From Siphonodentalium dalli (lineage: Eukaryota > Mollusca > Scaphopoda > Gadilida > Siphonodentaliidae), in contig CP136064.1 in the NCBI GenBank assembly GCA_032622095.1, forward strand, positions 129,505,605 to 129,569,604: a DNA stretch of 64,000 nucleotides, read 5' to 3'. The notes beneath the pieces were generated by a model. That model saw only the letters and a list, made by a program, of their open reading frames with translations, had not been told where the DNA came from and made no database searches. Both the position numbers and the translations under genes were made by a program. Numbering within the stretch: the stretch's first letter is position 1; every line of letters begins with the position of its first letter. Shown in pieces: positions 34,400 through 46,168 of this stretch.

Positions 34400-34565
34400 T
34401 AAATACCCTGTATCAGTGCATTCTCTTATATATGTGAGTCACCCATTGGGAGCTTCACATATATACGAGAAGGCACTGGCTTTCAAGGTCAAGGAAAAAT
34501 GTTAGGACAATGTATTCTCTTATATATGTGAAGCTCAGTGTATAAATAAGAGAATGCATTGGCAC
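34400..34565 (+). repeat. Inverted repeat cluster around TTCTCTTATATATGTG
   Basis: TGCATTCTCTTATATATGTG near 34419 is followed by its approximate reverse complement (CACATATATACGAGAAGGCA), a second direct copy (34512) and a further reverse copy (34545). Together these can form alternative hairpins. Confidence 0.6.
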
Positions 34566-35129
34566 AGGGTTTTCACAAAATTTCGGGAAGTTCCAGTCAT
34601 AGAAGGGCTATTAAACCAACATATCTTTGTTTTATTTGCAAAGTCTTGATATACATGATTATGTTTACTCACAACAGTGGGGCACAGATGTTTTTCCTCA
34701 ATTGAACAATTGACGACAATGTAACACATCTCCGCAAGTTGTGCGAATTTATTAAGCTTGTAAATCGAGAAATGACCGAATAACTCAGCTTTGTGTAAGA
34801 ACAGTACCAATATACGCATACACACAGTTATTAATATATATTTATAAATATGTATATGTAAGCATATACAATAAATCTATTTAGTTGTTTATGCTTATAT
34901 ATATTAGTAATATTCATATACATGTTACAGTGTTATACATATGTAGCGATGAAGGTTATGTAATGTAATCCATGTATACAACATTTGACACCCGGAAGCT
35001 CACATGCCTATATATGTACATATTGTATATATTTAACTGTTATTATCTCCATACCTATGTATGTATAGGTTTATGAGAAATAAACTGATTGATTGATTGG
35101 TGGTTTTAAATTATCAGTTATAGCTAATT

Positions 35130-35175
35130 GCTATCGCCAATGTATGGGTTAAACATCTGCCGATCGTGATCGGCC
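35130..35175 (+). repeat. Conserved 3'-hairpin module, copy 1
   Basis: CTATCGCC, then ATGGGTTAAACATCT, then the hairpin GCCGATCGTGATCGGC and a T-rich end. Further copies lie at 48122-48170 and 59772-59821. Confidence 0.8.
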
Positions 35176-35242
35176 TGTCGTTTAAACTTGGAAATCGCTG
35201 ATTTTTGGTGTCTGGATGGTAACTTAAACAATATTCAGCAGA

Positions 35243-38200
35243 ATTTCTTGATATTTAGTGCGTGGTTCACATTTGAGAAGATGCAGGCCAAGTTCGAATT
35301 TGGCCAAGGTCCAATGATTTTTGATCCAGTTTAAATATGCCACTTTTTCAACTTACAAGTCACTATTTTCGTGTTGTCCGGATGGTAACTTGAGCAATAT
35401 TCAACAGAATTTGTTTATATTTGGTACATGGTTTACATTTGAGAAGATGCAGACCAAGTTTGAATTTGGTCATGGTCCGTTGATTTTTAGTCGAGTTTTT
35501 TCAAAAACTCCACTTATGGTTTGACGAGGGACAGTTGGCAGGCGGGTGGCGGGCGGACCTAAAGAATGCCTTATAACTTTGACATTTGTGAATGGATTCA
35601 AAAAATTTTGGTATGTGAGTTGCTCCCAATGACTATTTACTGCCTGTAGAAAATGGGTCAGGTCCGAACTTTTTGACAAGAGTTATCCATCTCCACTTTT
35701 TTGCAATTTTATCACCTGTTAGCGCGATAACTCAATAAAATATTAACTGATTACAACCATATTTGATATATGAGTCTCTTGCAACAATATCTCTGACGAG
35801 TTCGAAAACCAGGTTTGTCCAAATTTTTCCCCCGGAGTTATGGGCCTTAGTTTGTCTATTTTTAGCATTTTGTTCACCGTTAGCGCGATAACTGAATAAA
35901 ATATTAACTGATTCAAACCATATTTGGTATATAAGTCTCTTGCAACAAATATCTCGGACGAGTTCGAAAACCAGGTTTGTCCGAATTTTCCCCAGAGTTA
36001 TGTGCCTTAGTTTGTCTAATTTTAGCATTTTTTTCACCGTTAGCGCGATAACTGAATCAAATATTAACTGATTCAAACCATATTTGATATATAAGTCTCT
36101 TGCAACAATATCTCGGATGAGTTCGAGAACCAGGTTTGTCCGAATTTTTTCCCCCGGAGTTATGTGGTCTTAGTTTGTCTATTTTTAGCATTTTTTTCAC
36201 TGCTAGCGCGATAATTCAATTAAATATTAACTGATTCAAACCATATTTGGTATATAAGTCTCTTGCAACAATATCTCGGACGAGTTCGAAAACCACGTTT
36301 GTCCGACTTTTTGGGCCTTGTGTGGGCCTTATTGCCAAGTTATTGGCAGAAGTTTTTTTTGACTGCCAATAAACTCGACGTAGCATCTTAGATGCGTACC
36401 CCTTGTTTTTTATGGAGTTTAATATGACCATTTTTGACTTACAAATCACTGTGTTTTGGTTGTCCGGATGGTAACTTCAGCAATAATCGACAGATTTGTT
36501 TTATATTTGGTACATGGTTCACATTTGAGAAGATGCAGGCCGTGGTCCAATTTGGTCATGGTCTGTTGATTTTTTTTATGGAGTTATGCCCCCTTTATGA
36601 CTTACAAATCGCTGTTTTTGGGTTGTCCAGATGGAACTTGAGCAATATTCGATATAATTTCTTGATATTTAGTGCGTGGTTCACATTTGAGAAGATGCAG
36701 GCCAAGTTCGAATTTGGTCAAGGTCCAATGATTTTTGATCCAGTTTAAATATGCCACTTTTTCAACTTACAAGTCACTATTTTCGTGTTGTCCGGATGGT
36801 AACTTGAGCAATATTCAACAGAATTTGTTTATATTTGGTACATGGTTCACATTTGAGAAGATGCAGACCAAGTTTGAATTTGGTCATGGTCCGTTGATTT
36901 TTAGTCGAGTTTTTTCAAAAACTCCACTTATGGTTTGACGAGGGACAGTTGGCAGGCGGGTGGCGGGCGGACCTAAAGAATGCCTTATAACTTTGACATT
37001 TGTGAATGGATTCAAAAAATTTTGGTATGTGAGTTGCTCCCAATGACTATTTACTGCCTGTAGAAAATGGGTCAGGTCCGAACTTTTTGACAAGAGTTAT
37101 CCATCTCCACTTTTTTGCAATTTTATCACCTGTTAGCGCGATAACTCAATAAAATATTAACTGATTACAACCATATTTGATATATGAGTCTCTTGCAACA
37201 ATATCTCTGACGAGTTCGAAAACCAGGTTTGTCCAAATTTTTCCCCCGGAGTTATGGGCCTTAGTTTGTCTATTTTTAGCATTTTGTTCACCGTTAGCGC
37301 GATAACTGAATAAAATATTAACTGATTCAAACCATATTTGGTATATAAGTCTCTTGCAACAAATATCTCGGACGAGTTCGAAAACCAGGTTTGTCCGAAT
37401 TTTCCCCAGAGTTATGTGCCTTAGTTTGTCTAATTTTAGCATTTTTTTCACCGTTAGCGCGATAACTGAATCAAATATTAACTGATTCAAACCATATTTG
37501 ATATATAAGTCTCTTGCAACAATATCTCGGATGAGTTCGAGAACCAGGTTTGTCCGAATTTTTTCCCCCGGAGTTATGTGGTCTTAGTTTGTCTATTTTT
37601 AGCATTTTTTTCACCGCTAGCGCGATAATTCAATTAAATATTAACTCATTCAAACCATATTTGGTATATAAGTCTCTTGCAACAATATCTCGGACGAGTT
37701 CGAAAACCACGTTTGTCCGACTTTTTGGGCCTTGTGTGGGCCTTATTGCCAAGTTATTGGCAGAAGTTTTTTTTGACTGCCAATAAACTCGACGTAGCAT
37801 CTTAGATGCGTACCCCTTGTTTTTTATGGAGTTTAATATGACCATTTTTGACTTACAAATCACTGTGTTTTGGTTGTCCGGATGGTAACTTCAGCAATAA
37901 TCGACAGATTTGTTTTATATTTGGTACATGGTTCACATTTGAGAAGATGCAGGCCGTGGTCCAATTTGGTCATGGTCTGTTGATTTTTTTTATGGAGTTA
38001 TGCCCCCTTTATGACTTACAAATCGCTGTTTTTGGGTTGTCCAGATGGAACTTGAGCAATATTCGATATAATTTCTTGATATTTAGTGCGTGGTTCACAT
38101 TTGAGAAGATGCAGGCCAAGTTCGAATTTGGTCAAGGTCCAATGATTTTTGATCCAGTTTAAATATGCCACTTTTTCAACTTACAAGTCACTATTTTCGT

Positions 38201-39485
38201 GTTGTCCGGATGGTAACTTGAGCAATATTCAACAGAATTTGTTTATATTTGGTACATGGTTCACATTTGAGAAGATGCAGACCAAGTTTGAATTTGGTCA
38301 TGGTCCGTTGATTTTTAGTCAAGTTTTTTCAAAAACTCCACTTATGGTTTGACGAGGGACAGTTGGCAGGCGGGCGGCGGGCGGACCTAAAGAATGCCTT
38401 ATAACTTTGACATTTGTGAATGGATTCAAAAAATTTTGGTATGTGAGTTGCTCCCAATGACTATTTACTGCCTGTAGAAAATGGGTCAGGTCCGAACTTT
38501 TTGACAAGAGTTATCCATCTCCACTTTTTTGCAATTTTATCACCTGTTAGCGCGATAACTCAATAAAATATTAACTGATTACAACCATATTTGATATATG
38601 AGTCTCTTGCAACAATATCTCTGACGAGTTCGAAAACCAGGTTTGTCCAAATTTTTCCCCCGGAGTTATGGGCCTTAGTTTGTCTATTTTTAGCATTTTG
38701 TTCACCGTTAGCGCGATAACTGAATAAAATATTAACTGATTCAAACCATATTTGGTATATAAGTCTCTTGCAACAAATATCTCGGACGAGTTCGAAAACC
38801 AGGTTTGTCCGAATTTTCCCCGGAGTTATGTGCCTTAGTTTGTCTAATTTTAGCATTTTTTTCACCGTTAGCGCGATAACTGAATCAAATATTAACTGAT
38901 TCAAACCATATTTGATATATAAGTCTCTTGCAACAATATCTCGGATGAGTTCGAGAACCAGGTTTGTCCGAATTTTTTCCCCCGGAGTTATGTGGTCTTA
39001 GTTTGTCTATTTTTAGCATTTTTTTCACCGCTAGCGCGATAATTCAATTAAATATTAACTGATTCAAACCATATTTGGTATATAAGTCTCTTGCAACAAT
39101 ATCTCGGACGAGTTCGAAAACCACGTTTGTCCGACTTTTTGGGCCTTGTGTGGGCCTTATTGCCAAGTTATTGGCAGAAGTTTTTTTTGACTGCCAATAA
39201 ACTCGACGTAGCATCTTAGATGCATACCCCTTGTTTTTTATGGAGTTTAATATGACCATTTTTGACTTACAAATCACTGTGTTTTGGTTGTCCGGATGGT
39301 AACTTCAGCAATAATCGACAGATTTGTTTTATATTTGGTACATGGTTCACATTTGAGAAGATGCAGGCCGTGGTCCAATTTGGTCATGGTCTGTTGATTT
39401 TTTTTATGGAGTTATGCCCCCTTTATGACTTACAAATCGCTGTTTTTGGGTTGTCCAGATGGAACTTGAGCAATATTCGATATAA
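35243..39485 (+). repeat. Higher-order tandem array: three copies of a 1414-bp unit
   Basis: Identical landmarks recur at offsets of exactly 1414 bp (for example the start of a TTGATCCAGTTTAAATATGC block at 35321, 36735 and 38149). Three complete units fit between the points where similarity to the flanks breaks. The copies differ by only a few single bases. Each unit contains four ~165-bp submodules with GTTAGCGCGATAACT(G/C)AAT, CATATTTG(A/G)TATAT, TCTCTTGCAACAA and TATCTC(T/G)GACGAGTTCGA. It also contains related modules starting TTGTCCGGATGGTAACTT. ORFs repeat with the unit but have no codon signature and are shadows of the repeat. Confidence 0.95.
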
Positions 39486-39915
39486 TTTTTTTATATTTGG
39501 TACGTGATTCACATTTGAGAAGATGCAGGCCAAGTTTGAATTTGGTCACAGTCCGATGATTTTTGACAGCATTATATCTAAATAATAACTTGAACAATCT
39601 TCAAATGAATCTCTTGATATTTGGTGTGTGGTTCACCTTTGGGAACATGCATGTTGGTGTCAAGTTTTTGCCAGAATTTGACTTCTTTATTCTTAAAAAA
39701 AGCCAATGCCCCAAAAAGCCACCCTGTTTCACAGAACGTGGGATCTGCAACCTTTATTCATCTGCGAATTTGTCTGGATGTCGAGGATTACAATTAATGC
39801 ATTTTCATCCAAGCCTATGTTAGGTGTAACAACTGTTAAATTGACCCATGTTTCTCATTCTCTTCCAGTCTCCTGAGGTTCTCAACAATAATTGACTGTT
39901 TTATTTTATTTTCCA

Positions 39916-40009
39916 GATTTGGAGCTGTTCGTCTTGAAGATTGTTGTATTTTTGTATTGTGCAACTCTATATGAGTGCATGTATTACCAATACAAAAGAT
40001 GTAAACCTG
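39916..40009 (+). CDS. Candidate exon, possibly a decayed relative of the 2934 exon
   Basis: Preceded by TTTTATTTTCCAG and followed by GTAAGT. One frame is open throughout (LELFVLKIVVFLYCATLYEC and on). The frame that matches the exon at 2934 reads FGAVRLEDCCIFVLCNSI and then stops. Both acceptors and the LEDC-coding block match well at nucleotide level. It may be a real exon in the open frame, or a dead duplicate. Confidence 0.3.
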
Positions 40010-40059
40010 GTAAGTCGATGATCACTTATACTCAAAATTGTCAGTCGAAATTCCTCTTT

Positions 40060-40328
40060 AGCTCACCTGAGATGAAATCTCTGATGGCGCTACATGTATA
40101 GTCATCACTCCCTGTCTGTCCGTTCCTCTGGCCATCCATCTATCCATCTGTCCACCTATTTGTCTGTTCATCTATCCATCAGTCTGTCCATTTATCCATC
40201 CATCAACAATGCTTTAAACCTCTTCTTCTCGAGAACCACATATAAGACATATTGGGGTCGTATTTGGTGGGGATTGTTCCTAGATGACTGGAATTCAGAT
40301 TTGTTCAAATGTGGTCACCAGATCAAAT
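40060..40328 (+). mobile_element. AGCTCACC-family pearl-like copy, truncated
   Basis: The hairpin (AGCTCACCTGAGATGAAATC to GGCGCT) is degraded. A CCATCTGTCC-type run (40110-40205) and the CAGATTTGTTCAAATG core follow. The copy is cut at 40328, where the foldback element begins, and its sequence seems to continue after the foldback (GGGGCGGAGCTAGGGACATAA at about 45989). The foldback therefore probably inserted into it. Confidence 0.7.
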
Positions 40329-41159
40329 AGACCGGCCCCCAGATGAGGGTAGTATCACCCGAAAGGGTAGAAATTTTGACGCTATCTCCAATTATCCTTG
40401 CCCCATGGCGGTTCCAAAACACTGAGGTACATGTATCCAGGGCAGAGCAGGTGGAAAATATTTTTTTTGGACCTTTTTAGTGTTATTGACCTGCAAATTT
40501 CAGTATAATCAGGAAAACCAATAAAACAAGACAAATGTCGAGTAAAATATACTTGAATATCAGATATTTATTCTATCTGGGTTGCTTAACATTAATGATG
40601 TGCAATAAATGATATTCTCCCACTTTTTTTGTGAAAAATTCATGAAAATGGCAAAAAAATGCATAAATTGCAGTGCTTTTTCAAAAAAGTTTTCCAGATG
40701 ATTTTCTATACAATTTTCATTTTTAGGAGGTTTATGTTATGGGAGAGTCTATTTTGTTTAAATATTTGATTTTTTTGGGTAAATTAGCTAAAATTTTCAT
40801 TATTTTTAAGTGAAAAATTCCCATGACTTTGTCAGTTTTATGGACACAGCTGCAAAACATGCACCACAATAAGCATAAATTCATCCCCAATACCAGACAT
40901 GAAATTCTATAATCATGTACCAGACCAGAAATAAGAAATAAAGTTAAACTTAACCCTACCCCAAGATAGTTTTCTTAATGCTTTCAATTTTATGCTTTAT
41001 GCTACTGAACTTGAAAGGTCATTCAGACTAGTTGATATAATTCATACCATATATTGCAATAGTACTGCCCATGTTTATGCAATCTCATCTGTCAATTTCA
41101 TAAAATGTGATGGTATCAGTCAATAGCATTCCTGTGCAACATCTTCAGGGCAGAATGGT

Positions 41160-41638
41160 TCAAACAGCTCAGGTTTCCCATCGGCCGTCCATCCATGAAA
41201 TGCTACATCGGGAGTGGTTGATTTGGCAACGGTTGTAAGTCTCCACTGTTTTGCTATCATGTTGGCTCATTTTGACTGTAGAATTAACGATTCCTCACAT
41301 ATCAGATATATCAGGTACCTTCTGTTGATTCTCGAACTTCTGCTGGAACTTTATCCACCTAGCTTGATTCATTTTTATCGAACATTGATCATATAAGGCA
41401 CATGCTAACTCCTCGAGTGTAGTAATCGTGTCACTGTCCAAAACCCAATTCATTCCTGAATAAGCCATCCATATATTTTAATTGTATTTCCAGCAACTTC
41501 CAGAAGAGTTTTTTTCCTTTTTGGAAGGTAATCATTACCCGTGAAGGAATGGAACCCAATAAGTGCATTCTTCTGTATATTTGACATCTCAATATCACTG
41601 ACTTGAATCACCTGCCCATTAGCATCAAATTTGATCAA
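41160..41638 (-). pseudogene. Orphan invertebrate protein fragment in the left arm
   Basis: The minus strand encodes FDANGQVIQVSDIEMSNIQK, then ALIGFHSFTGNDYLPKRKK. In shifted frames it then carries the C-terminal part seen more clearly in the right arm. The G-F-H-x-F-T-G-N-D block resembles a motif that recurs in many uncharacterised invertebrate proteins and is loosely reminiscent of the G-x-D-Y region of FEN1/XPG-type nucleases. That relationship is inference. Frameshifts and a stop make it non-functional as it stands. Confidence 0.5.
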
Positions 41639-41739
41639 CTATTGTCAGGGGGTTTGAGTTTTCCTCCATTGTGCATAAACGCCATCAAGATGGAGAACTC
41701 TCTGACATGACCTCTCTATCGATTGATATGTCCTTGAGT

Positions 41740-43510
41740 TATTGTGGAAAGCGATAGCCACCCAGGTTACACAAGTACAAACAACCCACAAACATACAGT
41801 CACTCCATATATACACATAAACACCACACAAATGACAAGTTAGTCACTCACTCTATGCACATACACCTGACCCATGATCATATAGTCACTCCCTGTATAC
41901 CTATACACCACTTTCATGATCATAAGTCAATCCTTGTATACATATTCATCTCACCGTTGGTCATACGGTCACTCCCCGTATACCTACTGGTATTCGCCAC
42001 ACCTATGACCAAATAGCTATTCAAGATATACATATACACCCCATCCATGACCATAGAGTCACTCCAGGTATAAATATGAATCTCGTCAATGGCCATATAG
42101 CCACTCGCTTTATACACGTACCCCTCACCCATGACCATATACATGTATAGCCATACTTGTGTATACCTGTACACCCCACAAATGCCATACAGCCATGAGT
42201 CACCATGCAGGCACACCAGGTGATGATCATTCATGATCATACAGTCAATCCTTGTATACCTATTCACCTCAACATTGGTCATGCGTCACTCCCTGTATAC
42301 ATGTTCACTAAACCCATGGCATAATACCCACGCAAGATATACATATACTCCCCAACCATGACCATAGAATCACTCCAGTTAAACATATGCACCTCACTAA
42401 TGGTGATATAGCCACTCACTTTATACACATACTTCTCCATAACCATACAGCCACACTTGTGTATACCCGTACAACCTACACATGACCATACAGCCATGCA
42501 GGCACACCTGGTATACTCCTACACCTGACCTATGACCATATAGTCACACCCTGTATACCTATTCACCACATCCATGATCATACAGTCACTCCCTGTGTAC
42601 CTGTTCACCTCACCATTGGCCATACAGTCACTTCCTGAAAACATATTCACCTCACTATTGTCCATACAGTCACTCACTGTATACCTTTTTGCCACATCAA
42701 TAGTCATATAGCCACTCGGTATATACATGTACATATACACATGACCACCCACACCCTCGGCAATGACCATCCAGCATACTACAGGTGCACATGCACATAA
42801 TGACTACTGTCATTCCATGCACACCTATATCCACTACACATATGCACATCTATTTATCCATTCACCCCACCCATGATCATACAGACAACACATGTATACA
42901 TATACACCCACCTGTGACAATACAGCCACACAAGTTACACCTGTACATCCCACCCATGACCATATATGACCATACAGTCACTCCATATATACACAAACAC
43001 GCATATGACCATGTAGCTACTCTCGTTATTTACATACAGTAATGCTCTAAATAATCGACTCCTTAACCACAGCAGAATTATGGGTAATTTTTCAGGATTT
43101 AGTCGTAAATATGGCTTGTTGCCATTCATCGGTGGGAGAGCTTTCCGATGAATGGCAACAAGCCATATTTCCGACTAAATCCTGAAAAATTACCTATAAT
43201 TCTGCTATGGTTAAGGAGTCGATTACTTAGGGCTTTACTGCAAACCACAGCAATGCCCATACAGGCACATTGGGTACACCTGTACTGGGTACACATAACC
43301 ATATAACCATAGTCACTCCCTGTATACCTATTCACCTCACACATGACCATACACTCACTCCTTGTATACCCATAAATCTCACCATGGCCACCCCATTCAA
43401 GAACATATAGTTAAACATGTATACCTATTCACATCATTCATACAATAACTCCCTTTATACATACTCACCTCATCTATGACCATACGGTAACTCTCTGGTT
43501 GCCATCTTGA
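41740..43510 (+). repeat. Minisatellite of ~55-60-bp units
   Basis: Loosely conserved units built on CATGACCATA(C/T)AG, then TCACTCCCTGTATACCTATT and CACC, run for about 1.75 kb, with considerable unit divergence. The array is interrupted at 43038-43240 by a foldback MITE. ORFs here are repeat shadows. Confidence 0.9.
43038..43240. mobile_element. 203-bp foldback MITE
   Basis: Two arms of about 95 bp (CAGTAATGCTCTAAATAATC to GTTGCCATTCATCGG, and its reverse complement ending GGGCTTTACTG) surround a ~13-bp loop (TGGGAGAGCTTTC). Arm mismatches are few. CAGTA ends are common among mariner/pogo-type MITEs, but a flanking TA duplication is not clear. Confidence 0.9.
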
Positions 43511-43929
43511 CCTGCACTCTGTATCAAGTTGATCAATTTTTATCCTAATAGGTCAGAACGACTCAGAATAGCCACAGATTATGATTCATTTCAGTTCCGT
43601 TTCAAAGTTCTGCCCATTTATTAAAAACAAATATAGCCAGTATCCCAAAAGAGGTTCTCGGCAAAATTCCATAAGGCAACTTTAAAATTAATTTGTTATG
43701 CCCCATAAGGAAATGGGAGAACCAGAATAGGACATTTAGTTGTCAGTTGATTAGCTTACATGTATAATAACCAAGTGAGTCACAATTTGCATAAATAAGT
43801 AGATCAAAACAATAAACACCTTTCATACCAAAGATAGTTACATTTTACTTGAATTTTTTTTCTCTGATATTTGTGTCAATTTGTGAGAGAAACATCCAAT
43901 ATTTCTGGTAATGTCAGTGGTGACAAATT

Positions 43930-44545
43930 AAGTAAAAATTAACCAAGGTGCATCAGACATGTTAGTGTTCAATGTATAGAAGGCAGAATAGCGAATTTTA
44001 TACATCAACACAATTTGTAAGCAATTGCGGGGCACTTGGGCAATATCTACCATTTTCCATATTTTGGCAGCCAAATATACAGAAGAATGAAGTTATTGGG
44101 TTCCATTTCTTCACAGGTAATAGTTACCTTTCATCGTTTTTCCGATGGAAGTCATGGATTATTTAGGAACTAATTGGGTTTTGGACAATAACACGCTTAA
44201 TACAATCGAGAAGTTAACATGTGCCTTATACATATATGGTCAACGTTCGAGAAAAGTGAATTAAGCTAGGTGGCTAATGTTCCAGCAGAAGTTTGAAAAT
44301 CAGCAGAAGGTAGTTGATCTTTCTGCACTTCCACCATGTAAGGAATCTTTAATTTTACACTCAAAACGAGCCCACATGATACCAAAACAGTGGAAACTTG
44401 CAACTGTTGCCAAATCAACCACTCCCGATGTAGCACTTCATGGATGGACTGAGTTGTTTGAACCAATCTTCCCTGAAGTTGTTGCATAGAAATTCTATTG
44501 ACTGATACCATCACATTTGATGAAATTGAGAGTGACAGTGAAGAT
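43930..44545 (+). pseudogene. Orphan invertebrate protein fragment in the right arm
   Basis: Read across frames the plus strand gives DVLVFNV, then IQKNEVIGFHFFTGNSYLSS and FFRWKSW. Next come WVLDNNTLNTIEKLTCALYI and a C-terminal block with KVVDLSALPPCKESLILHSK, RAHMIPKQWKLATVAKS and ALHGWTELFEPIFPEVVA. An acidic tail (FDEIESDSEDEIA) follows in another frame. The sequence of motifs (DVLV, G-x-H-x-F-T-G, L-P-P-C...L-x2-H-x2-R-A, GW) matches a widespread but unnamed invertebrate protein family as I recall it. Stops after KVN and EVVA show decay. Confidence 0.6.
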
Positions 44546-45280
44546 GAGATTGCATAATCCGTGGGCAGTACTATTGAAATATATGGTATGAATTAGATCC
44601 ACTAGTCTGAATGACCTTTCGAGTTGAGTAGCATATAGCATAAAATTGAAAGCATTAAGAACACTTAATCTTGGGGTAGGGTTAAGTTTAACTTTATTTC
44701 TTATTTCTGGTCTGGTACATGATTATAGAATTTCATGTCTGATATTGGGGATGAATTTATGCTTATTGTGGTGCATGTTTTGCAGCTGTGTCCATAAAAC
44801 TGACAGTCATGGGAATTTTTCAGAAATTTTTCACTTAAAAATAATGAAAATTTTAGCTAATTTACCCCAAAAAATCAACTATTTAAACAAAATAGACTCT
44901 CCCATAACATACACCTTCTCAGATACATTCTAGTTCCATGATATATGATAATACTCTGAATTGGTTAACAAAACGGAACCAAAACGGGCTATTCTGACTT
45001 GACAGGTATTTTCAGATATAAAATCAGTTTTAGGGGGGAGGGTTAAGTTTTTGAAAATATCTCGGCTTGTTGGATATCAGTGGTTGTGATGTTGATATCA
45101 ACGAATCAGGCATATAATGCTGAAAATTTTGATGCACCACTGTCAGGGCTTTATACCAAAAAATAAAAATTTTATAGAAAATCATCTGGGAAACTTTTTT
45201 GAAAAAGCACTGCAATTTATGCATTTTTTGGCATTTTCGTGAATTTTTCACAAAAAATGTTGGAGAATATCATTTATTCC

Positions 45281-45717
45281 ACACCCATTGACGTGAGTCA
45301 CATGTATTCAACGGAATCCCAGCCATTGAATACATATTAGTGTATAACTCTAGTGGAATACAAGCCAGAACTATTCTTGTTGTCGCCAAGCAAGATGACG
45401 TACATTACGTCGATCATCCGTTTTCGGTGATCCCCCCATAATTACTGGTTATTTGTCAGACTTAAATCACAATAATGGTAGCTATAGTAACAATGAAGGT
45501 GACATTCATGGATTTAACTTATCTGATTGAACGGTGTAGAATAAATACAGAACACAACTTGCATCATAATCTCGAATCTTTTATCGAACTCGTTGCGGAC
45601 GGCGCAAAGTTATATTTCGCTCGAGCTACGCTCTCGCGAAATATATCCTTGCGCCATCCGCATCTCATTCGATAAAAGAGTCTCGATTAAGATGCTCGTT
45701 GTGTTCTGTCTATTTAT
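45281..45717. mobile_element. 437-bp insertion in the right arm, with a ~180-bp hairpin
   Basis: The left arm lacks this segment, giving an internal empty site. Its right part (about 45538-45717) is a near-perfect hairpin: AATAAATACAGAACACAACT pairs with GTTGTGTTCTGTCTATTTATT-type sequence, and the centre reads ATTTCGCTCGAGC/TACGCTCTCGCGAAAT. The rest includes GATGACGTACATTACGTC. No coding content is evident. Confidence 0.75.
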
Positions 45718-46168
45718 TGCATATCATTAATGTTAAGCAACCCAGATAGAATAAATATCTGATATTCAAGTATATTTTATTCGACATTTGTCTTGTTTTA
45801 TTGGTTTTCATGATTATACTGAATTTTGCAGGTCAAAAACACTAAAAAGGTCAAAAAAATATATTTTCCACCTGCTCTGCCCTGGATAACTCAGTGTTTT
45901 GGAACCGCCATGTGGCAAGGATAATTGGAGATAGCGTCAAAATTTCTACCCTTTCGGGTGATACTACCCTCACCGGTCTAAAATACTAGTAGGGGCGGAG
46001 CTAGGGACATAAATCTTTCCCTCAATAGTATTTATTAAATCATCTCGAGAACCTTCAGGCCTATTTAGCTTATATTTGGTATGGAGGGTCCTTGTGTGCA
46101 TGGCATTCAAATTGTTAAAATGGGATCTCCAGGTCAAATAGGGGCGGAGCCAGGGACATAACTTTTTT

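Larger units (their letters stand above)
32061..35174 (+). mobile_element. Hairpin-headed pearl-like element (TATGTGTACC family) with 3' hairpin
   Basis: It starts with TATGTGTACCCATAC paired to GTATGGTACACATA (32061-32101). A CCGT-type run follows (about 32128-32165), then modules with GCTATCCGAT, CTCAAATATTTTTAATC and AGGTTTATGA(C/T)GACACAC. A 36-bp stretch is duplicated near 32262-32335. It appears to end at the hairpin GCCGATCGTGATCGGC (35159-35174), which also ends a related element at 48165. A reversed AGCTCACC-family copy (33170-33361) and a GACTGTCTTG-family block lie inside, probably as later insertions. The joining of the two ends into one element is inference. Confidence 0.5.
40329..45979. 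mobile_element. 5.65-kb foldback element with long inverted arms and an orphan protein remnant
   Basis: The left end reads AGACCGG, then GAGGGTAGTATCACCCGAAAG. The right end is its reverse complement (CTTTCGGGTGATACTACCCTC, then CCGGTCT). The arms, about 40329-41585 and 44072-45979, align over roughly 1.2 kb with moderate divergence. The right arm holds two extra segments, about 44933-45160 and 45281-45717. Flanking sequence on both sides belongs to one pearl-like copy, so the whole unit moved or grew as a block. Between the arms are a minisatellite and a small MITE. Both arms encode fragments of the same protein in opposite orientation. No transposase is recognised. Confidence 0.75.

Noticed and set aside
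35321-39507. ORFs of 67-114 codons repeated on both strands
   Set aside because: They recur at 1414 bp with the tandem array and appear on both strands of the same repeat; no domain is visible.
41744-43042. ORFs rich in Tyr/Met or His/Thr/Pro
   Set aside because: Translations of the ~57-bp minisatellite in different frames.
43038-43240. A microRNA precursor
   Set aside because: The hairpin is very long and nearly perfect with MITE-like CAGTA ends; better explained as a transposon.
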